Shown one piece after another: positions 1 to 11,191 of a stretch of 64,000 nucleotides of DNA (the first letter of the stretch is position 1; each line of letters opens with the position of its first letter). The position numbers and the translations under genes were made by a program. The notes beneath the pieces are model-generated. The model had not been told where the DNA came from, ran no database searches, and saw only the letters and a list, made by a program, of their open reading frames with translations. Origin of the DNA: Eutypa lata. Taxonomy: Eukaryota; Ascomycota; Sordariomycetes; Xylariales; Diatrypaceae. Location: positions 2,356,001-2,420,000 of the forward strand of contig JAKULF010000007.1 in NCBI GenBank assembly GCA_022661535.1. The letters are read 5' to 3'.

Positions 1-6
1 ACGTAG

Positions 7-320
7 GGCGAATCGCTGATAAGAGCCTGTTATTCCCTGGCTTCTGTAGATCGCGATATCCCTTTCTGCGGTGGTAACTGCACGACATCAAACTCTTCAT
101 ACCCAGCCCTAGTACAGTCGAATTTCGCCAATGCGAGCAATTTTCAGGCAACTGTCGTCCCTGGTGCTGGACACGGCTTGAACCTGGTGAGTTCCTGTGG
201 AAATCTTGCGCTTGTCCCGTTGTTATCATTGGAGATTTTTGCTGATCTGGATGACAGGAGTATACACACCCTATAACCTACGGGGCCATTCTTGACTTCT
301 TCGATAAATACGCCACTTGA
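7..320 (+). CDS. Alpha/beta hydrolase, C-terminal exons (partial, cut by window start)
   Basis: Two exons, 7-186 and 258-320, encode the last ~80 residues of an alpha/beta-hydrolase. The first visible exon may begin just after a TAG acceptor at 4-6, because the frame is closed there. It reads through a Cys-containing segment (PFCGGNC) to VVPGAGHGLNL, the usual setting of the catalytic His in this fold. A 71-bp intron (187-257, GTGAGT...CAG, phase 0) then joins to EYTHPITYGAILDFFDKYAT and a stop. The Tyr-Gly-Ala-Ile-Leu-Asp-Phe-Phe ending resembles fungal peptidase-like alpha/beta hydrolases. The nucleophile serine lies outside the window, so substrate and localisation cannot be judged. Family call is from recalled patterns; the splice and frame are seen directly. 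Confidence 0.6.
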
Positions 321-1224
321 TAAACGTTGTTTGATGGCTTTGGTTCTAGCAGAACTTCTTTAATTACCTGTACAGAAGTAATCCTAGATTGCGAGTAGTG
401 TCTAAGAAATAGAATAAATTCTTAGTTTTATATGGGCTACTTGGGAAATCCGACGTGCCGTAACTTCCCGACAATAGTGTGGAATGACGGAAGGCTATGT
501 ATGGCACCACAGAGAATAATACCCAAGAGGCACGAAGGCTGTTTTGTCGCTTGTAGTATCGCGATTTACCATAAATTGAAAGCTCATATTGCTCATTGCA
601 GCGGGGTAGTTCTAGAATCTTTCATAGTTGTAGCTGTAAGCTTTTCCTAAGAAACCGCGTGCAATCAACGTGAAGTACAAGCGGAATTTGTTAGTATAAG
701 CACGTATTACTTTATATAAAAGTTGAATATAAGTACATGCAAGCTGATGGACATTCCAGAATCTAAATGTTGATGTATGACAAGGTATTATGTATATGTC
801 ACGTTCTACGCGAATATTAGGGAGACAAGGCGATAACCACTGTATTATCGATGGTCCGAAACCTAACCTTCCAGGAATTCTAGGAAAGTGACAGCCTTTA
901 GTTAGACCTATATACATATACCCGGCAAACAGGTGATTATACTAAACACCGGCCGTCACCTGACAGTATAAGTCTCATGTTCAGCATATACTGGGGTATA
1001 TAATAGACCGGAGCTCTAGCTACATGTGACTTGGTACCTCACAGACTTCAGACTCCTTGAAGCCTTCTGGATATTTCTCAACTAGACGCCTCATTTCGAC
1101 CATTGCCCTAGGAATTATTTAGTACGAAGCAGCTGGAAGGATATGTTATGACCTACGTTGCTCTGAATCTAGGTTCCTTTGGGAAAAGAGCAGAGTGTAG
1201 TAAGTCGTATCGCCTTGCATCAAG
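321..1224. other. Intergenic, no gene recognised
   Basis: About 900 bp between the hydrolase 3' end and the 3' end of the kinase-like gene. Short ORFs occur on both strands but none shows a recognisable domain, splice structure or signal peptide. The two flanking genes converge here, so it probably holds both 3' UTRs. Confidence 0.5.
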
Positions 1225-2376
1225 TTAGTGACAGTGAACTTCTGAGTGTTGGTGTTTCACATACATAGCATATAATGCGAAGCGGTCTTCGAAGTCCTCC
1301 TCTGGCTTTGAAGGAAGGATGTTCTTGAAATATTCTTTGACATAGGCTCGACCCATTCGATAACGAGGAGCTCTACAGCATGCTAGATCCGCTTCAGAGA
1401 ACATTAGCAGAGAGAAAACAGGGTATTGTCTCATAGGAGCACCAACATTCATGATGGCCCCAGAAGGCACAAGAGTCAAACATCATCACCTCATCTGTGG
1501 CTGCATCCGGCTTGACATTACCGGGCCAGACATCGGAATGGCAAAGGCAGGGCTCAATGAAGTTTTCTCCGGTCTCCATGGGTCGAAGTAAACGAGGAAT
1601 CACCTTCTCATACATGGCAAGTTTCAGCTGATTCAACTCCTCGTCCACGCCGTGAGAACGTTCTTCCTCATCAAAAATCTTCTTCATCGCATTAGTAAAC
1701 CACTCGGTCCAGGTGTCCGTCCAAGTATTGTTGTTTGGCACAAAGGCAAGGTGGGTATTGAGATGAAACCCGTATTTTCCTGTTGGCGATTTCCCCATGC
1801 TGTTGTTGTGAAGCTTGGCTAGGACTTGTCCGAACCTAGCTGGATCAGGGAGATCATCTGTCATTTCCACGTATTCGCAGATATAGAAATGCATATTGGG
1901 AATCGACTTGTAAGATCCCCAGGCTTGAGGGGTCGGGACATTATCTGGGATAAAGAAATGGACGGTATTCTCGGATTCGAAGGTGCCTTCCATCATTTCG
2001 CGGCCTCGATTGCCTGGTGCACCCTGTTTCCCATCGCTGTTAGCACCTATTCTTTGACAGAACATAATTCTGGTTATAATTACCTTCTTGAAGTAAGACT
2101 TGAACGTCCCATCGGTCAACTGCATATCGATCTTGATCGTTTTAACCCAGGCACTAGCCCCTGATTCAGTCACACGAAGCAACCGGCTCCCTTCAGGGAG
2201 TGCTTGATTCGATCGTGTTAGCCAGGATGAATGCGAGGTACGAGTCTTGGGTTTCATTGGTTATTAATACGTTACAACTCACCGATCATCAAGTTCTCGT
2301 CAAGTTTGACATCTTCACCCAATGGATCAATCTCCTTAGCCTCAGCAACACCTTTCGCAATCTCGTCAGCGCTCAT
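1225..2376 (-). CDS. Fructosamine-3-kinase / ketosamine-kinase family protein
   Basis: Four exons on the minus strand give a 318-residue protein: 2376-2283, 2202-2084, 2023-1447 and 1391-1225. Introns are 80, 60 and 55 bp with GTGAGT, GTAATT and GTTGGT donors and TAAC/TAAT branch points. The 60-bp intron is a multiple of three without a stop, so an unspliced reading looks like one ORF. The kinase-like fold shows a GASAW strand near the N-terminus, a REMMEG segment, the catalytic CHSDVWPGN loop, the metal-binding MFDSCAFWGHHESD, then RAPRYRMGRAYVKEY. This order matches the Fructosamin_kin family, relatives of aminoglycoside phosphotransferases that phosphorylate ketosamines on glycated proteins or amines. 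The ATG at 2376 was chosen because exon 1 splices in phase to ALPEGSR, the usual family start. Length is normal for fungal members. The exact substrate is unknown. Confidence 0.8.
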
Positions 2377-2988
2377 TTTTCAGACAAAGTTAACGAAACA
2401 TGCAATTGCGGATTGAGGGGTCTAGGCCCCCTCCCCCTACAAGAGATTGGTATACCTTTTATAAATCATTTGGAGTAAGGCTACAGGATGTTGTTGGTTG
2501 CTCAATGTAACCTATGTGCAGCATCCGACGGTAAGCTGAGTGGCGTCTCATAGGTCAGGGTTGGTATTATGATGCCACCTATATCATCGGCCCGGATCCT
2601 AGCGCCTATGTGACAGGGGCTACAGTAGCCGGAAGACATGAAGATCGAGGCAAGCCATGTAATATAGCCAACTTGTTGGCTCCCAACGGCCTTAAGTAGG
2701 GTGATCGCCAACCCTGTAATACCACATAACTCCAACCCCGCTCGAGACCAGGATTAGCCATCCACATCTTTGAGGATACTTATTGCGTCCACAGTCATAT
2801 CACGCATTAAACACAGCGCCTGAAGATGAACTACTATTAAAAATCGCCCTTCGTAGTTGAATCATGATTTTTCCGGATCATAGGAATTGGCGGCCTAGAA
2901 AATGAACACAGACTCATACTCTAGGGACTTGACAGAAGTTTTTTTTTTTTTTTTTTTGAAGGGACGCTTCTGAGTGCCCCTTCGCTGG
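2377..2988. other. Intergenic, divergent promoter region
   Basis: About 610 bp between the divergent kinase-like gene and the NLR. It contains an uninterrupted run of 19 T at 2939-2957, roughly 30 bp upstream of the candidate NLR start. No gene is recognised. Confidence 0.5.
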
Positions 2989-5900
2989 ATGCCGCCAATG
3001 GACCTGGTTCGTTCTCTAGCAGAAAAGCATACCCGCTTGTCTATTCCTCCCCCTATCACAAATATTGAAACTAACTATGTTAGCAGCGGTCTAACGTTTC
3101 GCGAAGTTCGACAAAGCGCTCTAGCCTCTCCTTTCTCGAACGTCGTCTAAGCCGTCTCACAACTTCCCCGCGACAACTTACAGATACGCTCGAAGATGCC
3201 AAAGGTGCCCTGGGATTGAATATCCTCTACGAACCTTCTGAGACCTACGTTGATCTTGTGTTTGTCAGTGTATTCCATAGATCTGAATTTGATATCTTAC
3301 AGACCTAACTCTCGTTTTCGTTGCTAGGTGCATGGGTTAAAAGGAGGGTCCCGTAAAACATGGAGCAAATCTACAAACGCTGCAGAGTTCTGGCCGAAGG
3401 AATGGCTTCCATCCGAGCCGGGATTCAAGAACGTTCGCATACATAGCTATGGTTATAACTCAGACTGGGCTGAACGAAAAGGAAATGCCCTCAATGTCCA
3501 TGACTTTGGCAATGGACTATTAGCCGACCTTAGCAACTGCCCACACTTACGCAGAAATAAGGAGGTTAGTGGTATTCAACCCGGTCCATCTTCTACATGT
3601 CGATTATTAACAAAGCAGAGTCCTATAGTCTTAGTCGGACATAGTATGGGTGGCTTGGTGATTAAAAAGGCAAGCTTGCATGCTCTTGAGGGCGTTGTCG
3701 CGGAGTAGGCTCTGCTAACTATCATAGGCATACTTATCAGCGACAAGAGATCCAAGTTTTACCGAAGTAGCACAACGGATTCAAGGAATAGTCTTCCTCG
3801 GCACACCACACCGAGGTGCAGACTCTGCTCAGTTACTTTCCAATCTGTTGTCTGCCGCGCTGGGAGAGAAAGCATATGTGCAAGACCTGATACCAAACTC
3901 TGGGCTGCTTCAGGTAAAATTTCATTCCTAGCTTAATAGCGCCGCTTTCTGACTTTAACCCTAGGCTATTAATGACGACTTTCGACATGTTTATAAATAT
4001 ATACATATCTACTCGTTCTACGAGACGGCAAAGACTAGCCTTGGGTACACACAGGACCTGATAGTCCCGAAGGACTCAGCTGTATTGGGTATGAATGGGT
4101 TGACATTACCGTTCGTATCGCCGTTACTAACTAGAGACAGGGCTGCCTCGTGAACGCACCCAGCCTCTAAATGCAGATCATCGTCACGTATGCAAGTTTA
4201 GCAGTCCTCAAGATCCAAATTACATCGCGGTCAGGAATGCCTTGGCAACAATTGTTGAAGCCATAGAGCAAGACTGTAAGTTGCTTTCTTAAGTACCTGC
4301 GATGTATTATGTTAGCTCCTAAGTGCACTGCTTTCTTTTTATCTGCGTCTGTCAAGGAAACTTTCATAATATTCTAAGTAGTACCTCCTAATGTTCAACA
4401 AAGTTAAGAGGAATTTAACGTATAGATCTGACACATTATTATAGGGTCTTCCTCTCAACGTGAAGAGCATCGGACGCAGATGAAGCTGATATCACATTAC
4501 ATCAGCGCCGCGGATCGGCCCGAAGACGAACTGACAAATCTGAATGATCTTCAATTAGATAGATCATGTATTTGGCTGACTGGCAGGCCTTCTTTCCAGG
4601 ATTGGCAATCAGGCCAGTCCCACGACACATCAATAGGGCCCCCCAAGATGTTTTGGCTCCGTGGAAAACCCGGGACTGGCAAGTCTGTCATGGCAGCCCA
4701 TGTTATCAGATATCTCGAAAGTTGCAACGCCGACTGCAGCTATTACTTTTTCAAACATAACAATAAGGAGGGCTCCAGCGTTTCTGCGCTTCTTCGCTCG
4801 CTAGCCTATCAGATGGCAGAGATCAACTCGTCTGCTCGCCAAGAGCTCATCGCCATGGTCAAGGATTCCGAATACTTCAACAAAAACGACGAGAAGTCTG
4901 TTTGGAAGACATTGTTCCTAAACCGTGTCCTGGGTGTCCAATTACACCAGCCACTGTACTGGGTTATTGACGCTTTAGATGAATGTCCAAATTACACTTC
5001 ACTGTTTCATTTGCTATCTAAAATAGACAAGCTAATCCCGTTGAGAATTTTCATCACCAGTCGGCCTTTACCTTCAGTCGAACGACTCTTTAGCCAAGAG
5101 AAGTTAGCTGTTATAGTCGAGTCTATCACGGATGAAGACACGCTTGAAGATATTCGCCATTTCCTTCAAGCTTACGAAGACTTCCTACCGGTTGACGATG
5201 CAGAGGCGCGTCAAGACCTCATCAATCGCATTGTGAAGAAGTCCAATGGATCTTTTCTGTGGGCATCCCTAGTTTCAAGGGAGCTTAGTGTAACTCACAG
5301 TGAACAACAAATCAAAGAAGTTCTAGCTCAGGTACCATCCGAGATGGATTCAGTTTACCGCCGTATCCTGGCAGGCATCAAAGCTGTGCCTCGAAACGAA
5401 GCCCTGGCAAAAGCCATCTTTCGATGGGTAATCTGCGCTGCACGACCCCTCTCAGTTGAAGAACTGAAAGAGGCATTGAAACTGGACATCGGTCATCTTA
5501 TCCCAAGGCTTGAGAATGTCGTGGGTAACATTACTGGCTACATGGTCGATGTGCGTGCAGACGGCAAAGTGCAGGTAGTGCACGAGACAGTCAGGTCATT
5601 CCTTACTCGTCAGGGGTTGGATTCCGAATATGCAATAGAGCGACGAAAAGAGCATTCAAGAATTGCCGAGGTTTGCTTGACTTACCTTTGCGGAGAAGAA
5701 CTGCAGTCTTCTAAGATAAGGAAAGGGTCGATTGTGAGGACTTCAAAGCCTTCGGAACATTCCGTGTTTGGTAGATACGCAGCGACTTATTTCTCTTACC
5801 ATCTGACCGAGTCATCATCAGCTATCGATTCACCATTGATATTGCTTGATCGATTCTTTCAGACAAACGTTCTTGGATGGGTAGAATTGGTCGCCCGAGC

Positions 5901-8298
5901 GAGGTCTCTCGCGACTCTGCTGCAGACATCTAAAAACCTCAAAGCCTACCTAGAACGACGAGCAAAATACCGATCGCCATTGGGTAAAGAGGTCCAAAGA
6001 GTGCATGCATGGACGGATGATCTAATTCGCCTAGTGGCAGCGTTTGGTAGGAGTATCACTGCGTTTCCAGGTTCAATTCATCTTCTTGTCCCACCACTGT
6101 GTCCGCAAAACTCTATGATTTTTCGAAGTTTTAACGATGTGTCGAGATCCCTTGAAGTGGTTGGTATCTCAGATGAAGACTGGGATGACCGAATTTCCTG
6201 CATCGCCTACAACGAGGGACAGGCATTGTCTATTTCGTGTCGAGAGTCTCGTCTTGCGGTTGGACTATCGACAGGAAACATACTAATGTATAAAACCACG
6301 ACATTCGAGGAGATCAGGACCTTGCGCCATTCAGAGCCTGTTAGGCATGTTGCTTTTTCTAGCAGTGAAAGTTTACTTGCTTCGTGTGGACGGAAAAGGC
6401 TCGTCCTGTGGGACACTCATACTGGAGCCCAATTATGGTATATAGAAGTCGATGTGCATATTCTCAGTATATCTTTCGATGCCGAGGATACTGCTGTAAT
6501 GCTCGCTACTCGATCGAACCGGATTTGTTCGTATGACATAACGACGGGAAGCCAACTACAAGCTTCAGTCTTTTTTGACATGAACGACCATGAAGACGAA
6601 AGTATAGCACACCAACGACCACCCACTCATATATCCATATCATCAGAATTGAATCTACTTGGTGTGGCTTATAGGCAGCGCCCTATCAGTTTCTGGGACC
6701 TTGAGGATAATTCATGGTTAAGCCACTTTCACAAAGGGGATCCTGGGCAATACCCAGGGCCTCTACTTGTTGGGCTGACGATCAACCCCAACCCCGAACT
6801 TGAGCTAGCAGCAGCATCGTATCAAGATGGAGATTTGGTCGTATTCAATCCTTTCGATGGCCAGCAACAGGCCGTCATAGAAGCTTCAGCCCACGTACTT
6901 GCATCGTCTCCGGATGGTAAGACATTGGCAACCGGCGACGGCAACGGTATGATTCAGCTGTTCAACTTTGAGACTCTACGGCTCATGTATCGGGTCTCTA
7001 TGTACGATTACGACATACGGACAATCGCCTGGGCGTCCGACAACCTGCGGTTCTTTGATATTCGCAGCAATCAGTGCAACGTCTGGGAACCTACAGTATT
7101 AGTTCGAAATGGAGAAGCCGAGGACACTGCTAGCGAGCCGTATAGCGATGAAGTACCACGGCCAGCCCTTCTCGTTGATTACAAGTCCATGAGCGAAAAC
7201 CTGACGATAACTGCTGTATGTGAGCACCCTAGTGGAAACTGGATCATTGCAGGTCGAGAGAATGGCTCCGTTTCTATATTCGACGTCCAAACAGGGAAGG
7301 AGGCCATTCAAGTAATAAAACCCATGGTTATCGCCGTCAAACTACTTTCATGGGGTGAGGCAACAGACAGCCTCGCGGTGTCTGATACCTCAAGTCGATT
7401 CACTGTGAGACCAGCAACTGTGTCGCCAGATAACGAGTGGCAAGTAGGAAAACCAACATTGAACGGGAAAATGAGCCGTCCTATCCAACAGATGATCTTC
7501 AGCTCATCGGGGCGACTACTTCTTGTTTCAACAGACACAATCGACGAAATTTGGGATGTGGTGAATGCAACACTGATCGGTGCACGCCCCAGAGAGGACT
7601 CAAAATCATGGCGCTGGATTAACCACCCTGCCTCGAAGAACAACTTACTCCTCATTGAGGACGGATGTGCACACGTATTCTCATGGGAAGGCTTTTCTCA
7701 ACTTTCACGGCCGCACGGTATTGCCCTGTTAGGCAGTGGCAGGTCTGAGGTGATCCTTGACCATATACTTTCTAGTCGGAACAACCGAAATATCTGTATC
7801 CGAATTCTCAAGCACCCCGACAAGAAGTTCCCCGAGCTTCAGGTGTATCTTGCTTCTAGTATAAATGTGAAGATCGAATCGGCGAATCCCATTGCCGGGT
7901 ACACAGCCCTTACGGGGCAGATCAAATCAGTCATTGGAGTATACAAATCCAACCTACTCTTCCTCGATATCCATGGATGGGTATGTTCCTTGAACATCGA
8001 GTCATTCGTGGCAGAGTCGGCTTATAGTAGGCATTTCTTCATACCTTTTTCTTGGTATAATGTAGGGGATCTGAACTTTGCCGTCACGCCCAACGGGAGC
8101 GTGGCCTTGGCGCGAAGAGATGATATAGTTATCTTCCATAATGGACTTGATTTCTTCGAGGAACATGTTACGTTTGGCTCTGTTAACGAAGGAGATGCTC
8201 CAGGAGATAACATCGGGGGATTGAGCGGGGTCAAGTTCTCTCGTCGACGCCGGCCCGGCGCTAGGGCTATCCGCTCCGACCCGGGCCCATCGCACTAA
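2989..8298 (+). CDS. NLR-type STAND protein: alpha/beta hydrolase - NACHT - WD40
   Basis: Proposed exons: 2989-3006 (uncertain), 3084-3263, 3328-3564, 3619-3669, 3728-3913, 3965-4088, 4141-4275 and 4445-8298, about 1594 residues. The N-terminal part is a DUF676/SesB-like serine hydrolase (VFVHGLKGG, nucleophile in VGHSMGG, FLGTPHRG). It is followed by a NACHT NTPase with Walker A GKPGTGKS, Walker B VIDALDEC and ITSRP, then a long WD40-like beta-propeller tail with weakly conserved blades. This architecture is that of fungal NOD-like receptors linked to non-self recognition and heterokaryon incompatibility; the role here is inferred. The intron at 3670-3727 has a GC donor (AG/GCAAGC) and an ideal TAACT branch. 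No in-frame ATG lies in the 3084 exon. The short first exon with a weak GTTCGT donor is my best guess; otherwise the 5' end is damaged. The long last exon is intact. Confidence 0.85.
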
Positions 8299-9106
8299 CT
8301 ATTCCGTGGCGGGAGCATCCGAACCCCACGAGGTCAAGCAGGACAGTGAGGAGTTGTAGCATGGTAAACTGTCAATATATTCAAAAAAAAATTATTCGTG
8401 TATATACTTTTTCGGTGCTGCAGCATCACATTTTTACCCCTTCGTTAGGTTAAAAAAGCAGTGAATCTGCAGCTTTGTAGTGTGAACCCTGTTGGCTGCA
8501 ACATCCATGCCGAGCTAAGACCAATTCGTCTTAAATAAATCTATCATAGAAGTCATAAATTTAATTATCCTCACTTGTTGCTGATTTCATTCAGCGTTTT
8601 ATTCACCAATTATTCATAGAATTAGGCCAAATTAGTCTGTGCTAGGTATAGATCTTAGTATTAATCAGTAAGGGTGAGTCCCCCGCGTTTCTGATCCGTT
8701 CATAGAAAGGTTGATCAGAGAAGGCGGTATAGTATTGCCTTATTCACAAGCTACTGCATTAAACCTATACTGGAAATGTAATAAATCCTAAATACAATAG
8801 ACATGCAGTTGTATTCTGATCAATACAGCCTGCCCTTGCTTCATTGCCTTCACCTTGGTGGCCATCCATTTTTATACTCATCCATGTATACAAATTTCAC
8901 CACGTGACTCAGACAGTTATTGGAGAACCAATCAACATTAATATTGTCTTGTTATCTACTTAATGTATTCTAAACGTCGTTCACCCGGTGATATCACCTC
9001 GCATTATCTTGTCATCTCGACAAGCTAAATTAACTTCTCAGTGATTAACTCCCGCCACGTATTCAGATTACTAACTGCAAGTCTTCCTATAGACATTTAA
9101 CTTATA
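8299..9106. other. Intergenic, upstream region of the MFS gene
   Basis: About 800 bp of moderately AT-rich sequence after the NLR stop. It probably holds the NLR 3' UTR and the promoter of the transporter. No ORF with recognisable domains and no clear repeat was seen. Confidence 0.5.
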
Positions 9107-10910
9107 ATGACCATAATGACTGGAGAGACGGTTCCAAGCGGTGGGGTGGTGCAACCACGAAATCAGCAGATGGCAAGCAGTCTCAATGAGGAGGCTTACT
9201 CCGCCTTTAGCAAGTCTAGCAAGCGCGTGATCGCCTTCACAGCATCATTTGCGGCCATGTTCTCAGGCCTTAGCAGCTTCATCTACTATCCCGCTTTACA
9301 GCCTCTCGCTACCGATTTAGATGTGTCACTAGAGGCAGTCAATTTGACTATCACCTCCTATCTCATAGTTGCTGGTTTGGCGCCATCAGTCATTGGTGAT
9401 ATGGCAGACTACACAGGTCGTCGGCCAGTCTACATCATCACCTTCCTGCTCTATTCTGCTGCAAATATTGGATTAGCGGTTCAAAGATCATATGCCGCAT
9501 TGCTAGTTCTTAGGATGCTGCAAAGTGTCGGAGCTTCTGGTGAGTTAAGGTGTCTCTAGATGACGCCGCGGATTCCTAGGCTAATGTATCTGAAGGCACA
9601 ATAGCTATTGCTTATGGGGTAATAGGTGATATTGCTACTCCTGCGGAAAGAGGATCATATGTGGGCGTACTCATGGGCTTGTTAGATTATTCCTCGCAAT
9701 GAAAAGGGACAGATCCTTTACTAACCGCTATTTCAGCACGAATGCGGCTCCTAGCATCGGCCCCGTGCTAGGTGGTGTACTTGCTGAAACGGTTGGCTGG
9801 AGGTGGATATTCTGGCTACTAAGTATACTATCAAGCCTCATGCTTGTCTGTCTAATACTGTTCTTTCCTGAAACTTGCCGTCACTTGGTCCATGATGGCA
9901 GTGTGGCCGCTACTGGAGTTAACGTGACTCTGATAGCGTTCCTAACTCGACATTCCAAGAACCGAAATCCGCATCAAGCACAGCAGGAGAAGCGGCAGTT
10001 CCACGTACCGAATCCAATGGCAATCCTAACCGTTTTGGCCGATCGTGGCTCTCTTTTCGTGATTATAGTAGGATCTGTCGTGTACACTGTCTTTGGGTGC
10101 CTAGGAGCATCACTATCGGCACAGTGTATAGAGCTCTACGATCTTGACTATCTTCAAGCTGGACTGATATATCTACCATCTGGTATCGGTGGCATACTTG
10201 CTGCATATACTACGGGTAAGAATGGCCAGCGATTTACGTATCTATCTCTGTTTTCTTCGAGCCAGTCATATGCTCATTATTCATAGGCCACTTACTAGAT
10301 CATAATTATGCATTCACAGCAAGAAAGCATGGCTTTGCCATTAGCAAAAGAAAAGGGGATGATATATTTAACTTCCCCATCGAGGAAGCTAGGCTTCGCA
10401 GCATTTGGTATCTCATATCAATCGGTACTTTAGCAACAATTGGGTATGGATGGGCACTACAGAGAAAGACAGTAGGTAACCACTGCCGTTGCCTCCGTGA
10501 AGAATATCAAAAGAACTAATGGGCGTCAGCATCTCGCCGTACCACTCGTCTTGCAATTTCTGACCGGAAGTACGATGGTTGGCATGTTCACCGTAAGTGT
10601 GTATCTGCAAACCAGCATGAGCTTGCTTCTAAGAACATATCAACAGATCCTTAGCACACTTCTTACAGATCTCAATCCTCATCGGACATCTACCTCCCAA
10701 GCGGCCTACAATCTGATACGATGTTCCTTGGGGGCAGCTGGTATTGCTGCCCTTCAAGCAATTACAGATGGTGTTGGATTGGGACTCTGTTTCACTATAT
10801 ATGGTATAATGTGTGCTATTACGATCCCATTACTAGTCGTACTGCAAGTGAATGGACTCTCTTGGAGACAGGCAAGAACACAGAGTACGGATGTTGAACC
10901 AAAGAGCTGA
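9107..10910 (+). CDS. MFS multidrug-type transporter (DHA1 family)
   Basis: Six exons give 502 residues: 9107-9539, 9596-9680, 9737-10215, 10287-10471, 10530-10592 and 10647-10910. Introns are 54-71 bp and all phases agree. About 60 cytosolic residues precede the first membrane segments. Family signatures are the loop GDMADYTGRRPVY after TM2, the GPVLGG motif in TM5, GWRWIFW, and a C-terminal half with LLTDLNPHRTSTSQAAYNLIR. These match fungal 12-TM drug:H+ antiporters of the Qdr/DHA1 type, which export small toxic compounds at the plasma membrane. The last intron (54 bp) is a multiple of three with no stop, so unspliced translation would insert 18 residues. The gene converges with the fucosidase. 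The substrate cannot be predicted. Confidence 0.87.
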
Positions 10911-11191
10911 AACAATTGCATGGTGCGATTCGGCAATATGCAGCATATTACAGTGACCCGAATAGTCAATAGCGGTGGCATTTTCAAAGCTATAACTAAA
11001 CCCCAAGTCGACTAATAGGGGTTTCGGGGGAAAACATGGAAAAAAGAAAACCAATATCACCGCTCTCAATAAGGGGTACATCCCGCAAAGATACTTGGCG
11101 TTTCTAGTACTAGGCGGTATCATAAGTCCTATGAGTGACTTACTACTGTTCAAATAGAGCGCTGTATTACGCTGTCTACTTCCTGTGGGTA

